From NCBI GenBank assembly GCA_022264855.1, contig JABYQU010000009.1, positions 558,001 through 622,000 on the forward strand: a DNA stretch of 64,000 bases, in the 5' to 3' direction. The translations under genes and the position numbers were made by a program. The notes beneath the pieces were generated by a model. That model saw only the letters and a program-made list of their open reading frames with translations, was not told where the DNA came from and made no database searches. This document shows positions 13,247 to 22,630 of the stretch, one piece after another. This stretch comes from Lenzites betulinus (lineage: Eukaryota > Basidiomycota > Agaricomycetes > Polyporales > Polyporaceae). Numbering within the stretch: position 1 is the stretch's first letter; every line of letters begins with the position of its first letter.

Positions 13247-14087
13247 TACAACAGTTATTGCAACTTTCTAGGTGTAATAAATAGCGGTAGTTGCAACTTC
13301 GGCGGTTTAAGGCCAAATAGGCGCCGTTCGGCACAGCCACTGACGCGCGAGACGCGGGCGCCTATCTGCAGTTGCAGCCACAGCGAGGTGGGCGTCCATT
13401 GTAGTTGCAGCCACAAAAAGAACACGCAGCCAGCGGAATTGAACACCGGACCTGCTGCAAAAGCCCAAGTAAGGGTGATACACGTAAACCACTGGGCCAC
13501 AGGGCTGTACAGATGTTAGGGCTGTCCACGGTACTAGTTCTTATACATTTCCCCAGCTACTGATGGCACCCCAAGTTACTCCAAGTCCTCACGCAGCGCC
13601 AAGCTTCAGCAAGATGTCAGATTCCCAGTGATAGAAATGGACCACTCGGCCACAGAACTGTACACACTATAGGAGTATAGATGGTACTAGTGTTCATCCA
13701 TTCCTTTGGCTACTAACAGCATTATAAGTCCTTATGCAGCACCAAGATCCGGTAAGGACTTGGAAAACCATTAGTAGCTGGGGAAATGTATTAGAACTAG
13801 TACCGTGGACAGCCCTAACATCTGTACAGCCCTGTGGCCCAGTGGTTTACGTGTATCACCCTTACTTGGGCTTTTGCAGCAGGTCCGGTGTTCAATTCCG
13901 CTGGCTGCGTGTTCTTTTTGTGGCTGCAACTACAATGGACGCCCACCTCGCTGTGGCTGCAACTGCAGATAGGCGCCCGCGTCTCGCGCGTCAGTGGCTG
14001 TGCCGAACGGCGCCTATTTGGCCTTAAACCGCCGAAGTTGCAACTACCGCTATTTATTACACCTAGAAAGTTGCAATAACTGTTGTA
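13247..14087. mobile_element. Inverted pair of tRNA-derived SINE-like arms
   Basis: Two 320-bp arms (13,247-13,566 and 13,768-14,087) are almost perfect reverse complements around a 201-bp spacer. Their ends meet at TATA-type sequence on both sides, so a 2-4-bp target duplication (TA or TATA) is possible but ambiguous. The right arm reads on the plus strand as a tRNA-like head with pol III A and B boxes. The spacer holds another diverged copy of the same unit, in the left-arm orientation, with a second A-box-like TGGCCGAGTGG on the minus strand (near 13,642-13,652). It lies in the LINE 3' UTR, so it arrived after, or travelled with, the LINE. Confidence 0.7.
13835..13899 (+). promoter_or_regulatory. 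Pol III-type A and B boxes of the SINE head
   Basis: TGGCCCAGTGG at 13,835-13,845 matches an A box and GGTGTTCAATTCC at 13,887-13,899 resembles a B box. The spacing of about 40 bp between them is suitable for internal RNA polymerase III initiation. The mirror copy is in the left arm on the minus strand. Confidence 0.6.
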
Positions 14088-14856
14088 TACTCTACGGTAA
14101 GGAGGGTGCAGCAGCAGAAGCTGCTGCGGGCACAGTAGTATGGGGGTGTCGGGGAGAGTAGCAGCAGCCGGAAGCAGAATAGAGAGAGATCATGATACCA
14201 AGAAAGAAAGAGAAAACGAAAGGGGGGGGGGCACACGCTGCGCACACCACGCCGGCCATGCGATGACTGGGCGCCGGGATCTAAACCTCACCGCACTTTG
14301 CAACAGTGGGTGCACTGCCGGGCTATAAGCCTCTTGCTGCGGGAGGGGTACAGCTGCCGGGCAAACACCGCGACGCCGTCTGAACTCCCCCGGCCCCTGC
14401 GTGGATATTATGTTTGCAGCGTGCCCGTGAAGCTAATACTAATAATAACAAAGGAATCGGGAGGTGGCGAGATGACGAGCCAAAAAAGGGGGGGGGTCAG
14501 GTGTCGTCTTCGGTGTCGCTGTCAGGGCATCAGGAGACACCAAATCGTCCAGATGGAGACGCCTGCCTCCAGCGCTCCAGGGGCCTCCATACGGAGACGC
14601 GTTCTCCATCCCGTTGACAGTCTCTCAAAAGCTGCGCGTTTTCGTTCACAAACATAAGCATATGCTCTTCTGGAGGCTGATCACGAGATATTTGAGGGCC
14701 AACAAGCGGCACGGTGTTGGTGAGTTGCGCGGGAAAGCCGTGAGACAGCCTCCATAGTCTTCATTTTGGCACTGATGGAGACGCCCTGTCTCCATATGAT
14801 GGGGGGTGTCTCCAGCGCCTCCATCCAGCCATGCGTTACCATATGAGGCCCCTGGT

Positions 14857-17800
14857 TCACGGAAGCTTTCCTGATGGGTACCCGGAGCATGGGCCGATGA
14901 GTGCGCCGACGACCGTTCGCAAACGGCCTGTCGCGTTGATGTATGTGAAGAGCGGGCGGAGGGCGTCTTTGCTATTGAGCAGAGTGGCGAGTGTGCGGCC
15001 TGAGAAACCAAGTGGCATGAAGTGGACGGCGCGGTGGAGAGCGTAGGTTGGGCAGACGAGAAGGAAATGGTGCACGGTTTCGGGGGCGTCGCCGCATGTT
15101 GGACACGTCGCGCTGGGCGCCTTCCCAATGCGCTCTAGGTATGACTGCAGGGGCACATGGTTAGTACGGAATTGCACAAGAAGGTTGGCATGCCGTCGGG
15201 GTAGATCTGCAACGAGTGCGCCATATTTCTTCGATGGCATGGTGCCGTCCACCTCTGCCATGCGCACGCCACGCACGGAGGTGCGCCACCGCTTTGCTGC
15301 CCGCCGCTCAAGTTCCATATTGTAGTTCTGACGCGCTCGTGTCGTGCTGAGAGGGAGCTGCCCGCGCAGTGACCGCGGGAGGAGGTGGATGTCCGACGAG
15401 TGTCCCTGCGCCGCTTCCTTCGCTGCAGCATCTGCCGCCTCGTTGCCGGGGACATCAGAGTGCCCCGGGACCCAGCGCAGCGTTAGACGGAGGCCGGGGC
15501 GTGACCTTTTGAGGTCTCGAACTGCTGCATGGAAAATGTCAGTCAAGTAACGTCCAGCACCCGGGGACCGTAGCTGAGAGGCTTGAATCGCCGCCGTATT
15601 GTCAAGGCCAATGGAGGTGGGTTGAGTGCAGAGGATCGCACACCGCAGTAGCTCCATGCCAAGGATAGTTGCCACGATCTCCGCTTCATAGACTGTGTGA
15701 CGCGTGGATGGGCCCAGGCGGAGTCGAAGGACCTCAGGCTCGTCATGTCCAGGCTTGTAAAGGAGGGCGGCTGCGCCAACCCCGCCCTCATAGTCGGAGC
15801 CGTCCGTGTAGACCCTGAAAGCGTCATCCTGTGCCCAGGACGCATCATCCTCTGCCGCCTCCTCCCTGTCTGGGACAACGTGGATTCGATGGCGTGGTTT
15901 CCAGCGTGGGTGCAGACGGACAGGGCGGATCTGCTCAGTGTTCCTATAGTCTAGCCATGGGCGGTAAGCATCCAGGAGTTCATGCAGGGAGGAGCGGTGG
16001 GATTTGACTAGCCGGCGTCCTGCATGTCGGACATGAGGGGCAAGAGGGTGGGATGCGGGGGGGGAGCACAGCCGAACCGCCGCACGGTGGCAGTGGCGGT
16101 CAACCAGAAGGTCAAAAGGCAGGATCTGTGCATGCGCCTCAAGCGCATCTGTGGGAGAGGAGCGGAGCGCCCCAGTCATCGCCAGCAGGGCTTGCCGCTG
16201 GATGGTAGCCAGGCGGCGAACGTGCCCGACTGACCCATGCTTGCGGACATGGCCTGCGAGCCGCCGAACTGGTGTGAGGAAAGTATCAGCAGCATACAGT
16301 ACGCTTGGGACCACCACCGCAAGATAGAGTCGGCGAACAACCGCTAGCGTCAGTCCGTTGCGGGCCTTTGCCAGGCGCCGAATGTGCGATACAAGCCGAC
16401 TGCCCTTAGCGTAGGCTGATGCGACATGCTGCTTGAACTTCAGCCCCTGGTCAACGAGCACCCCCAGGAAGCGATGATGGTCCGTTGGCGTGATCACCGT
16501 GCCATCAGATAGCTCAAGAGGTGGGCCGAGACCTATACGCTTTGGCTGGGCTTTGCAGTTAATCAGGCCAAACTTGTCCAGTGAGAAAGCGGAGTTGTGT
16601 GCGCGGGACCAGTCCTGTGCGCCCCCATCCCGGTCCATGAAGCGCCGCACATGGTCATGACACTCCTCGAAAGTCTGGCCCGTCACCCCCAGGGCCACGT
16701 CATCCATGGAGCCAACGGCGCACTCCCCATCATCTATGTCTGCACTGTCAATCAGATCAGAGTTGTAAAAAGCATAGAGAATAACGGAGAGTGGGCAGCC
16801 CTGGTCGATGCCGCTGTCAATGTTGAAAAGCTCCGATGTGTAATCGTCAAAGTGCAGACGTGTCTTCCTGCCTGAGAGCTTGACTCGGAGCCAGTCGACG
16901 TATTCTTTCGGTACCCCCCGCGAGCGCAGGTTGTGATAGAGACGCTCGGGGGAGGCCGCCGGGAAGGCTGACTTGATGTCGAGGAACACGATCGAGGCCA
17001 CCTTGCGACGCCGCTGTGCATCTTTTACTGTCTTGGTGACGAGATGAATTGAGTCTGTGGTTGTTCGCCCAGCCCGCCCACCAAATTGGAGGTGGGCAAG
17101 CTGGGCTTTCTGTTCAGCCTCATAGACCAGCACATCCGCAACACACCGTGACAGGATCTTCGACATGCAGTCAAGGAGGGCAATTGGTCGCCACGCCTTT
17201 GCCACTGTGTAGTCCGCCTTGCCCGGCTTTTGAAGAACGACTGTGTTAGAGATCTTCCAGCGCTCTGGGTAGTAGCCTAGGGCAAAGGTGGCCCGAAAGA
17301 GTGAGCCTAGGATAGGTGTCAGCTCCTGCTCGCAATGCTTATATACTTCGTTCGGGATTGCATCTGGCCCAGGTGCCTTGAAAGCCCGGAGCGCTTTGAT
17401 GGCTCGCCGAACCTGCGTGTCAGTGATCGGTTTGAAGGTGTATCGTGGCAGTGGATAGGGCCCAGCGGGGACGACCGCCGCGCTCGGGGGCAGGAAGAAT
17501 GTCTGGTGGAATTCCGCCCCTTTGTCCTCGTTCGAGTTGAGTGTCCGCTCCTGCCTGCCTGCCTCCAGGACGCGAATTGGAGGGATGCGGGCCCTTCCAC
17601 CATCTGTTGCACCTCGCTTCAGGAAGCGGTTAGCATCCCAGATTGTCTTGCCGTCAATGGAATCAATCCACGCTTTCCAAAAGTCGTTTTTTGCTGCAGT
17701 AATGTGATCAGCATAACGGTTCCGGTATCGGCGATACTCAGCGTGGGCAGCATGCTTTGGATCAGCCTGGTGGCGGAATGCCACTCGGCTGAGCCGCTCC

Positions 17801-18804
17801 TTCTCCGTGCGCATCTTGGCCAAGTCCTTTGACCACCACCTCTTCGCATACGGTGTGTCAGCTGTCTCGGGTACCTGCTCTGTGATGGTATCTTGAAGAT
17901 CATCCATGAGCGCGTCGAGCACTGCATCGAAGCGAGGCCTGCTATTGATGTTAGCAGGGAAATGGCGTGCCTCGATACGCTCGCCCAGGGCCCGGGCAAA
18001 CTCAGTCCAGTCGACTCGTCGGAAGTCTCGCCGGGAGCGCCGTGGTGCTGCCGTGGTGGGCACATCAAAGATTGTCTGTATGGGGAAATGATCAGTTTTA
18101 GTCGGTCGTTTATCAGGGAGGACGGTGCAGGTGCGTAGCCGTTCTAGAATGCTCAGAGTGCAGAAAACGTTGTCCGGCCTTGTATAGTTCTTGGTTCGGG
18201 ATGCTTCTAAGGTGGGGATACCAGGTGGCAGGGCCTGGACGAGGTCATGGAGGTCGAGGATGTTGATGAGTGTTTGCGCCCAACGGAGGTTTTCCGACGA
18301 GAAGAGGTGGTGGTTGCCGGGGTTGTCCCATGACGGATGGTGCCGATTGAAATCTCCGAGCCACACGAGGTGCTGCTGGTCACCCTCCTCCCCAGCGGGT
18401 ATGTTGTGGACTGCGCGGGAGGCAGCGTGGAGTGCTGTATCGTGCTCGCCATCGACGTACAGGTTGAAGAGTCGGACAGTAGCCTCCGGTGATCGTATAC
18501 CAATGGCCGTGACATCCGGGTGCTTGACTGAGATCGGGAACCAGGAGTCAGTAGAGAGGCGTCTGTTCACAAGCAAGATAGAGCGGGAACGCGCAACCCC
18601 ATCTGTCCCGTGCGAGGTTGGATAGACTACCCGCCAGTTTGGGGTGCTGGAGGTAAGGCCAAGGAACGTCAGATAGGGTTCTTGAAACGCTAGAATATCG
18701 TAATCAGCGAGGTACGGGTCATTGATTAAGTCATGCTGGGCGCGCGCAGATTTGTTTAGATTTTGCTGCCAAACACGTAAAGGCTTCTGTTGTTCGTTAT
18801 TCAT
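14857..18804 (-). CDS. LINE ORF2: endonuclease, reverse transcriptase, RNase H (1,315 aa)
   Basis: Replication polyprotein of the LINE. The first ~240 residues are an apurinic-type endonuclease (LAFQEPY; WLGDFNRHHPSWD; KTDHFPI). The central part is a reverse transcriptase: an LDIKSAFPA block at the first catalytic Asp region and, near residue 698, the catalytic box read as GSMDDVAL, where most LINEs have F/Y-A-D-D. Near residue 1,000 begins an RNase H domain (YTDGSDYEGG; later LDNTAAI and WVPGHSDVPGNEAAD). Near residue 1,237 is a C-terminal CPTCG...HHFLLVC motif common in this class. The frame is open from ATG to stop. The start codon overlaps the ORF1 stop as ATGA (18,801-18,804), which suggests translation by termination and reinitiation. 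The SMDD variant keeps both catalytic Asp residues. Confidence 0.93.
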   Translation of the reverse strand: MNNEQQKPLRVWQQNLNKSARAQHDLINDPYLADYDILAFQEPYLTFLGLTSSTPNWRVVYPTSHGTDGVARSRSILLVNRRLSTDSWFPISVKHPDVTAIGIRSPEATVRLFNLYVDGEHDTALHAASRAVHNIPAGEEGDQQHLVWLGDFNRHHPSWDNPGNHHLFSSENLRWAQTLINILDLHDLVQALPPGIPTLEASRTKNYTRPDNVFCTLSILERLRTCTVLPDKRPTKTDHFPIQTIFDVPTTAAPRRSRRDFRRVDWTEFARALGERIEARHFPANINSRPRFDAVLDALMDDLQDTITEQVPETADTPYAKRWWSKDLAKMRTEKERLSRVAFRHQADPKHAAHAEYRRYRNRYADHITAAKNDFWKAWIDSIDGKTIWDANRFLKRGATDGGRARIPPIRVLEAGRQERTLNSNEDKGAEFHQTFFLPPSAAVVPAGPYPLPRYTFKPITDTQVRRAIKALRAFKAPGPDAIPNEVYKHCEQELTPILGSLFRATFALGYYPERWKISNTVVLQKPGKADYTVAKAWRPIALLDCMSKILSRCVADVLVYEAEQKAQLAHLQFGGRAGRTTTDSIHLVTKTVKDAQRRRKVASIVFLDIKSAFPAASPERLYHNLRSRGVPKEYVDWLRVKLSGRKTRLHFDDYTSELFNIDSGIDQGCPLSVILYAFYNSDLIDSADIDDGECAVGSMDDVALGVTGQTFEECHDHVRRFMDRDGGAQDWSRAHNSAFSLDKFGLINCKAQPKRIGLGPPLELSDGTVITPTDHHRFLGVLVDQGLKFKQHVASAYAKGSRLVSHIRRLAKARNGLTLAVVRRLYLAVVVPSVLYAADTFLTPVRRLAGHVRKHGSVGHVRRLATIQRQALLAMTGALRSSPTDALEAHAQILPFDLLVDRHCHRAAVRLCSPPASHPLAPHVRHAGRRLVKSHRSSLHELLDAYRPWLDYRNTEQIRPVRLHPRWKPRHRIHVVPDREEAAEDDASWAQDDAFRVYTDGSDYEGGVGAAALLYKPGHDEPEVLRLRLGPSTRHTVYEAEIVATILGMELLRCAILCTQPTSIGLDNTAAIQASQLRSPGAGRYLTDIFHAAVRDLKRSRPGLRLTLRWVPGHSDVPGNEAADAAAKEAAQGHSSDIHLLPRSLRGQLPLSTTRARQNYNMELERRAAKRWRTSVRGVRMAEVDGTMPSKKYGALVADLPRRHANLLVQFRTNHVPLQSYLERIGKAPSATCPTCGDAPETVHHFLLVCPTYALHRAVHFMPLGFSGRTLATLLNSKDALRPLFTYINATGRLRTVVGALIGPCSGYPSGKLP

Positions 18805-20492
18805 TGGTGCTGTGCGGGGGTGGCCGACTGTCCCGAGGTCTTGTAGTACGTGTTGAGCGTGGACTGCTGAGTGGGCTGGTGCACATTGTCCACACTGTCA
18901 AAGTGGTGGCGTACTTGCGACCAGACCGTGGGCGGCGGAGGGGCCCGCGTGAGCTCCTCTTCATCGGAGACCCATGTGTCGGGGGCGTTGGTGACGAAAA
19001 ATCTGAAGCCGCTGTCAGCCTTACGGTGAATGTGCGCACTCACCCGCTTGCGCAAAGCAGGGCAAGCACGGTCCCATGCGGCATGTCCGTCCTCATCGCA
19101 GTTCGCACAGCGGTACCGCTGCGGGTCGCCTGCCACCCCGCATTGCGACGTCGGATGGACCCCAGCACAGTTCGCGCACACGTCGTGTGCCGCCTTGCAC
19201 TCCCGTGCGAAGTGTCCGCCGTATGCTTGGCAACGCGCGCAGCGCTTTGGTTCATCCATATCCCGCCGTACCAAGATCTTGCGACCTGCTAATTCAAGTC
19301 CTTTTAGCGCTATGTTTGCCTGCTCCACGCCTGTCACCGTGATCATAAGGAATGCTGTCTGCTGCCCCACAAACCGACGCTCGGGTGGCTTGATCCAGTC
19401 AGCGCGGGAGATCGCCAGCGGCTTGAGGTTGTGAGCCGCCTCCACCGCACGGAGCACTGCCGGGTCGCGAGGGTCGAACGTGACTGGGACACGCTCGGCG
19501 ACCAGTCGATACGTGCGCTCGACCACCTGCGCGGCCATGCCCATTTTGCGTGCGAAGGGCTTGGCGATCGTCGGCTTGAGCAGCCAGCGAGCGGCCTCGA
19601 TGCTTGACATGGTGAACACTGTGTCGCCATGTGGAAGGATCTTCGCAGCTTCTACTGCAGCTTCCCCGGGCGGCGTGAGCCCGCCTCGTTCCAGCTCGAT
19701 GAGGACTAGAGATGCTCGATCCTTGAGAGCTCCTTCCCCAAGGGGCTCGCCATCGTCGGTCTTAAGTGTCGCCCCCCGGACAAGAACCTGTCGCTGAAGG
19801 AGGTCTGCCAACGTGGCCGCCCGGCGCACCCGCACAGGGGCCGAATGGAGTGTCAGCATGGGAGCGGCAGTGGGTGGCTCACCGGTGGGTCCCGCCGTCG
19901 ACGCCACTTCGCAGAGGCCGCTGCGCGCATCAAGCAGCGCTCCCTCCGCCTCCTTCATCTTTGCGCAGGCCTCCCTCAGGCTTGAAGAATATCCCTCCAT
20001 CTCAGTCTTCATCTGCTTGACGGTCCCTGCAAACTCGTCAATGCGGTCCTCCATGTGCGATGTGTGTTCGTCCAAGCGAAGCCGCAACTGATCCTCGGCA
20101 CGCTCGACCACGGAGGCACTGACTGCCGTCTGGATGTCGATGTCGAGGACTGCCTTGGCGAGATAAGCGAAGGCGATGAGGCCCTGTCGTGCCAGTTCTT
20201 CGGAGGGCCCCGCGAAGGCGAAGTGCAGCAGACCCGAGACGAGCGAGCCGCCCGTTACGGCATGCGTGCCATCTGGAATGAGCAACCTTCCTTGTAGGAA
20301 CCCAGTCGCTGCGCCCAGGTTAGGTATTGCCTTTTCGGCTTCCATCCAAGCTTCTTGTGAGGACAACTGCTTTGTCGCCTTCGTTTTTCGTGTCGCTATC
20401 GACGGTGCGCTGTCTCGGGCGCTTAACGCTGCGCGCGCTGTTGGAGGCGTACTCGCTGGCCTTGGAGCCGTAGGACGTCCTCGACCACCCAT
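18801..20492 (-). CDS. LINE ORF1: RNA-binding protein with zinc knuckles (563 aa)
   Basis: Gag-like ORF1 protein expected to bind LINE RNA. The N-terminal part is Ala/Thr/Lys-rich; a Leu/Glu-rich helical segment follows (about residues 120-190, likely coiled coil). The C-terminal third has three consecutive Cys-rich knuckles around residues 415-475 (CARC...H...C, CANC...C, CANCDEDGHAAWDRAC). These fit the CCHC type with a degenerate middle copy. The frame is uninterrupted and ends exactly in the ATGA overlap with ORF2. The presumed 5' UTR is only about 146 bp (20,493-20,638). Confidence 0.88.
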   Translation of the reverse strand: MGGRGRPTAPRPASTPPTARAALSARDSAPSIATRKTKATKQLSSQEAWMEAEKAIPNLGAATGFLQGRLLIPDGTHAVTGGSLVSGLLHFAFAGPSEELARQGLIAFAYLAKAVLDIDIQTAVSASVVERAEDQLRLRLDEHTSHMEDRIDEFAGTVKQMKTEMEGYSSSLREACAKMKEAEGALLDARSGLCEVASTAGPTGEPPTAAPMLTLHSAPVRVRRAATLADLLQRQVLVRGATLKTDDGEPLGEGALKDRASLVLIELERGGLTPPGEAAVEAAKILPHGDTVFTMSSIEAARWLLKPTIAKPFARKMGMAAQVVERTYRLVAERVPVTFDPRDPAVLRAVEAAHNLKPLAISRADWIKPPERRFVGQQTAFLMITVTGVEQANIALKGLELAGRKILVRRDMDEPKRCARCQAYGGHFARECKAAHDVCANCAGVHPTSQCGVAGDPQRYRCANCDEDGHAAWDRACPALRKRVSAHIHRKADSGFRFFVTNAPDTWVSDEEELTRAPPPPTVWSQVRHHFDSVDNVHQPTQQSTLNTYYKTSGQSATPAQHQ

Positions 20493-20638
20493 AGCGGTAA
20501 GTGAAGCCCTGATAGGTGGACTAGAGATACTAAAGCTAGCACCAGAGCGATTGAGAACCGCACGACTCGATCTCCCCCTATGAGGTCGGAGCGTGGGAAA
20601 AAATCGGCCTGTGGTGGTGAAGCGTCAAGGGGGCTCCC

Positions 20639-20649
20639 GTCGCCAAGCT
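20639..20649 (+). repeat. LINE target-site duplication, right copy
   Basis: Identical to 13,104-13,114. Methyltransferase exon 3 resumes immediately after it in the correct frame. Confidence 0.9.
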
Positions 20650-21037
20650 GTCGCACGCGGAGTGCTTCCCCGCCGCGCAGCTAATCTACCTCCTCGACGT
20701 GCTCTCGGACTCACTCCTGCTGCACAAGCCGAGCGTGGTGCACTCAAATCGGGGCACGTTTTATGCTATTGCGAAGGGCGTCGGACGCGGACTCGGTGCG
20801 GGCATGAAGCCCGCGTATCTCGCGGGTTTGAGGGAGCTGTGGCGGGAGCTGAGGTTCGGTGGACCCGATGGGAGGGGGAGGTTCCTTGGCCTGAAGGACT
20901 TGGATTTCGTGGTTACCGCGGAGACGATCCTCGAGGACTATGTCGATCGGCTGGTTGAGTTGGGGGATGGAGTGTGGCAGACGCAGGTGAAAGGGCTGCA
21001 GTATTTCTTCAGGAAGAAGGGTATTTCTGGTATGTAA

Positions 21038-22555
21038 ACGTTGTGGCGAAGACAATATGTTGTACTCTGCTATAGTCGGGCTGTTTGTGTCGGGGCTCTC
21101 AAAGAGGTTTACATATCAAGTTGCCTCGCGGCTAACCGTTCTATGTGAAATCCCATGGTCAATAGGCCTGATACAAATGGAAGGTTCTGATACGATACAG
21201 TTCGTAACAACGCACCAAGTTGCACAGATCAACACCGTCACTCACTAGTACTCACTAGTTACGTTCACTCTCCGTCGATAAGCAAGTTGTGTTGTGGTAG
21301 TCGACCGCAACTTGTCAGCGTCGGTGCTAGAGCGCTTGAGCGCTTGACACGTACCACGTGACTACTCGCGACGCGTCTTCGGAGGACCGGGACAGTTTCC
21401 GGACGCGCGAGCCTCAGTCTTCTACGTACTACCTACGACGACGACTGACGTGTGTGTCCGTTCCTCTCCGTTCCCTTTCGTCCGCCTTGTCCTGACCTGA
21501 CAACGTAACGTTTTCGCGACGTCGACGTAGAGGTTGAGTTAATATTCCGCTCGCTCATGTTGCGGCGGGGAAGTACTCCGTCGTTTCCATGTATCCGAGT
21601 CGAGGGCCGCCGGGACAGTGAGGTATGTACTGTTCTCATTTGTTTGCAGTGACACGGGCCCTTTGGCTGCCACTGAGATGATGCGGCGTGGTGCGTTTTA
21701 AAGGTCACTAGTAGTCACGGTAAGCGCTCCTGCACGCCGCTCGAACACTGCTAAGGCTGAGATTCAACCAAACACGGGCTTTACATATGCACATATGATG
21801 CGCTATGATGCCGCAAGGCATTACGCGTTCAAAGTGGGTGTAGGATTGCCATTATCGTTGTCCTACGACTCGACAAAGTACTCACGACCGGAAAGTTTTA
21901 GGTTCGCGTGCTGCGGTAGCTCGAGTACATCAGGGAAAACCTCCCGGGCGTTTTAGGGATAATTGAGGCTTCTGAGGAGTAATGAGCGTGCTTAGCCCAT
22001 TATAGCTAATTAGGAAAGTCCTGAAATAACGAGACTCCAGTAGTTCCGCGTGAGGTAGTATTAGCTGAGATACATGATGGCTAACACAGAGCTATGTGAC
22101 ACGTAGAGAGCCGGTCCTGAGCAGATTATGAGGACCAAATATATGGCAATTATTTGTACACATCTGACGATGAGGCAATCGAAAGCCGGCAATATATTGC
22201 GTACTCGATGCGGGCGACCGCGCCCGGATCGGCGTTGGGTATCTGACCTACTGTCCACAGGATATACTACAGGTACTAGACGTCCATGTAGACTGCTTGA
22301 GTGGTAGGGTATCGACGCAAGAAGGGGAGACCAAGGCACGTAAGGACAGGAGTCTGGCTTGTATCAAACACAGCGGTGGCAAGTCAGGTGGGTGATCGCA
22401 AAGGAGCTCACAAAGCCGATAACAGATGGTACACGTAATGACCGGACGAGCCTAGAAAAGGACTCAGAGGCGACGGTAACGCAAAGGACTCAGAGGCGAC
22501 AGTAACGACAGGAATCTACTAGGCCTAACGGCGGTGTAGAGGGACGCGGGGAAGT
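21038..22555. other. Spacer between methyltransferase copy 2 and the transposase tail
   Basis: No gene seen. It holds the duplicated 3' flank (21,783-21,935) and, near 22,457-22,508, a two-unit tandem repeat of 26 bp containing GGACTCAGAGGCGAC. The right end may include the 3' UTR and one terminus of the Tnp2-type transposon, but I could not identify terminal inverted repeats. Confidence 0.5.
21783..21935 (+). repeat. 3'-flank duplication, copy 2
   Basis: Diverged partner of 11,965-12,110, located downstream of methyltransferase copy 2. Supports a segmental tandem duplication of gene plus flank. Confidence 0.65.
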
Positions 22556-22630
22556 TCAGTCGATGTCCATGTCGTCGATGTTAACCTGCGCTAGCGCTGG
22601 CGCAGTGTTGACAGTGTTGGGATGATCCGG
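22556..22630 (-). pseudogene. Displaced C-terminal tail of the Tnp2-type transposase
   Basis: Directly outside the 3' LTR, the minus strand has 24 open codons ending in an acidic IDDMDID followed by TGA (22,556-22,558). On the other side of the retroelement the transposase gene stops 5 bp into its ninth exon (40,410-40,414). Strand, order and the acidic end fit a severed last exon. The joined frame does not close perfectly: the two flanks share no target duplication and at least one base is missing. This makes the assignment inference. Confidence 0.5.

Larger units (their letters stand above)
13115..20638 (-). mobile_element. Non-LTR retrotransposon (LINE, Tad-like), 7.5 kb
   Basis: A complete-looking LINE on the minus strand: 5' end near 20,638, ORF1 (20,492-18,801), ORF2 (18,804-14,857), a long 3' UTR and a short (GAAA)n-type tail at 13,115-13,130. 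It is bounded by 11-bp target duplications, as expected of target-primed reverse transcription. The 3' UTR carries G homopolymer runs near 14,221 and 14,487 and an 841-bp inverted SINE-like insertion. Domain order (ORF1 with zinc knuckles; ORF2 with endonuclease, RT, RNase H and a C-terminal Cys/His motif) fits the Tad/I-like LINEs common in fungi. Both ORFs are open, so it may be young. Clade assignment is from domain layout, not from a tree. Confidence 0.9.
12170..21037 (+). pseudogene. FtsJ-like methyltransferase, copy 2, split by a LINE
   Basis: Tandem paralogue of the gene at 10,487. Exon 1 is 12,170-12,319 (50 codons, start MSSPTSPATPP), exon 2 is 12,398-12,573, and exon 3 starts at 12,668. 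Exon 3 runs to 13,114, is interrupted by the LINE, and resumes at 20,650 to the TAA at 21,035-21,037. Introns are 78 and 94 bp. Motif I (FLDVG-CAPGGFS) spans the second splice junction; a VILDGHA strand and the VVAKLSHAECFPAAQL segment with the FtsJ-type Lys follow. Removing the LINE and one copy of its 11-bp target duplication gives exactly 387 codons without a stop, so the insertion is the only lesion I can see. The split gene cannot give the normal protein unless the LINE is removed as RNA. Called a pseudogene for that reason; the host allele elsewhere could be intact. Confidence 0.8.
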
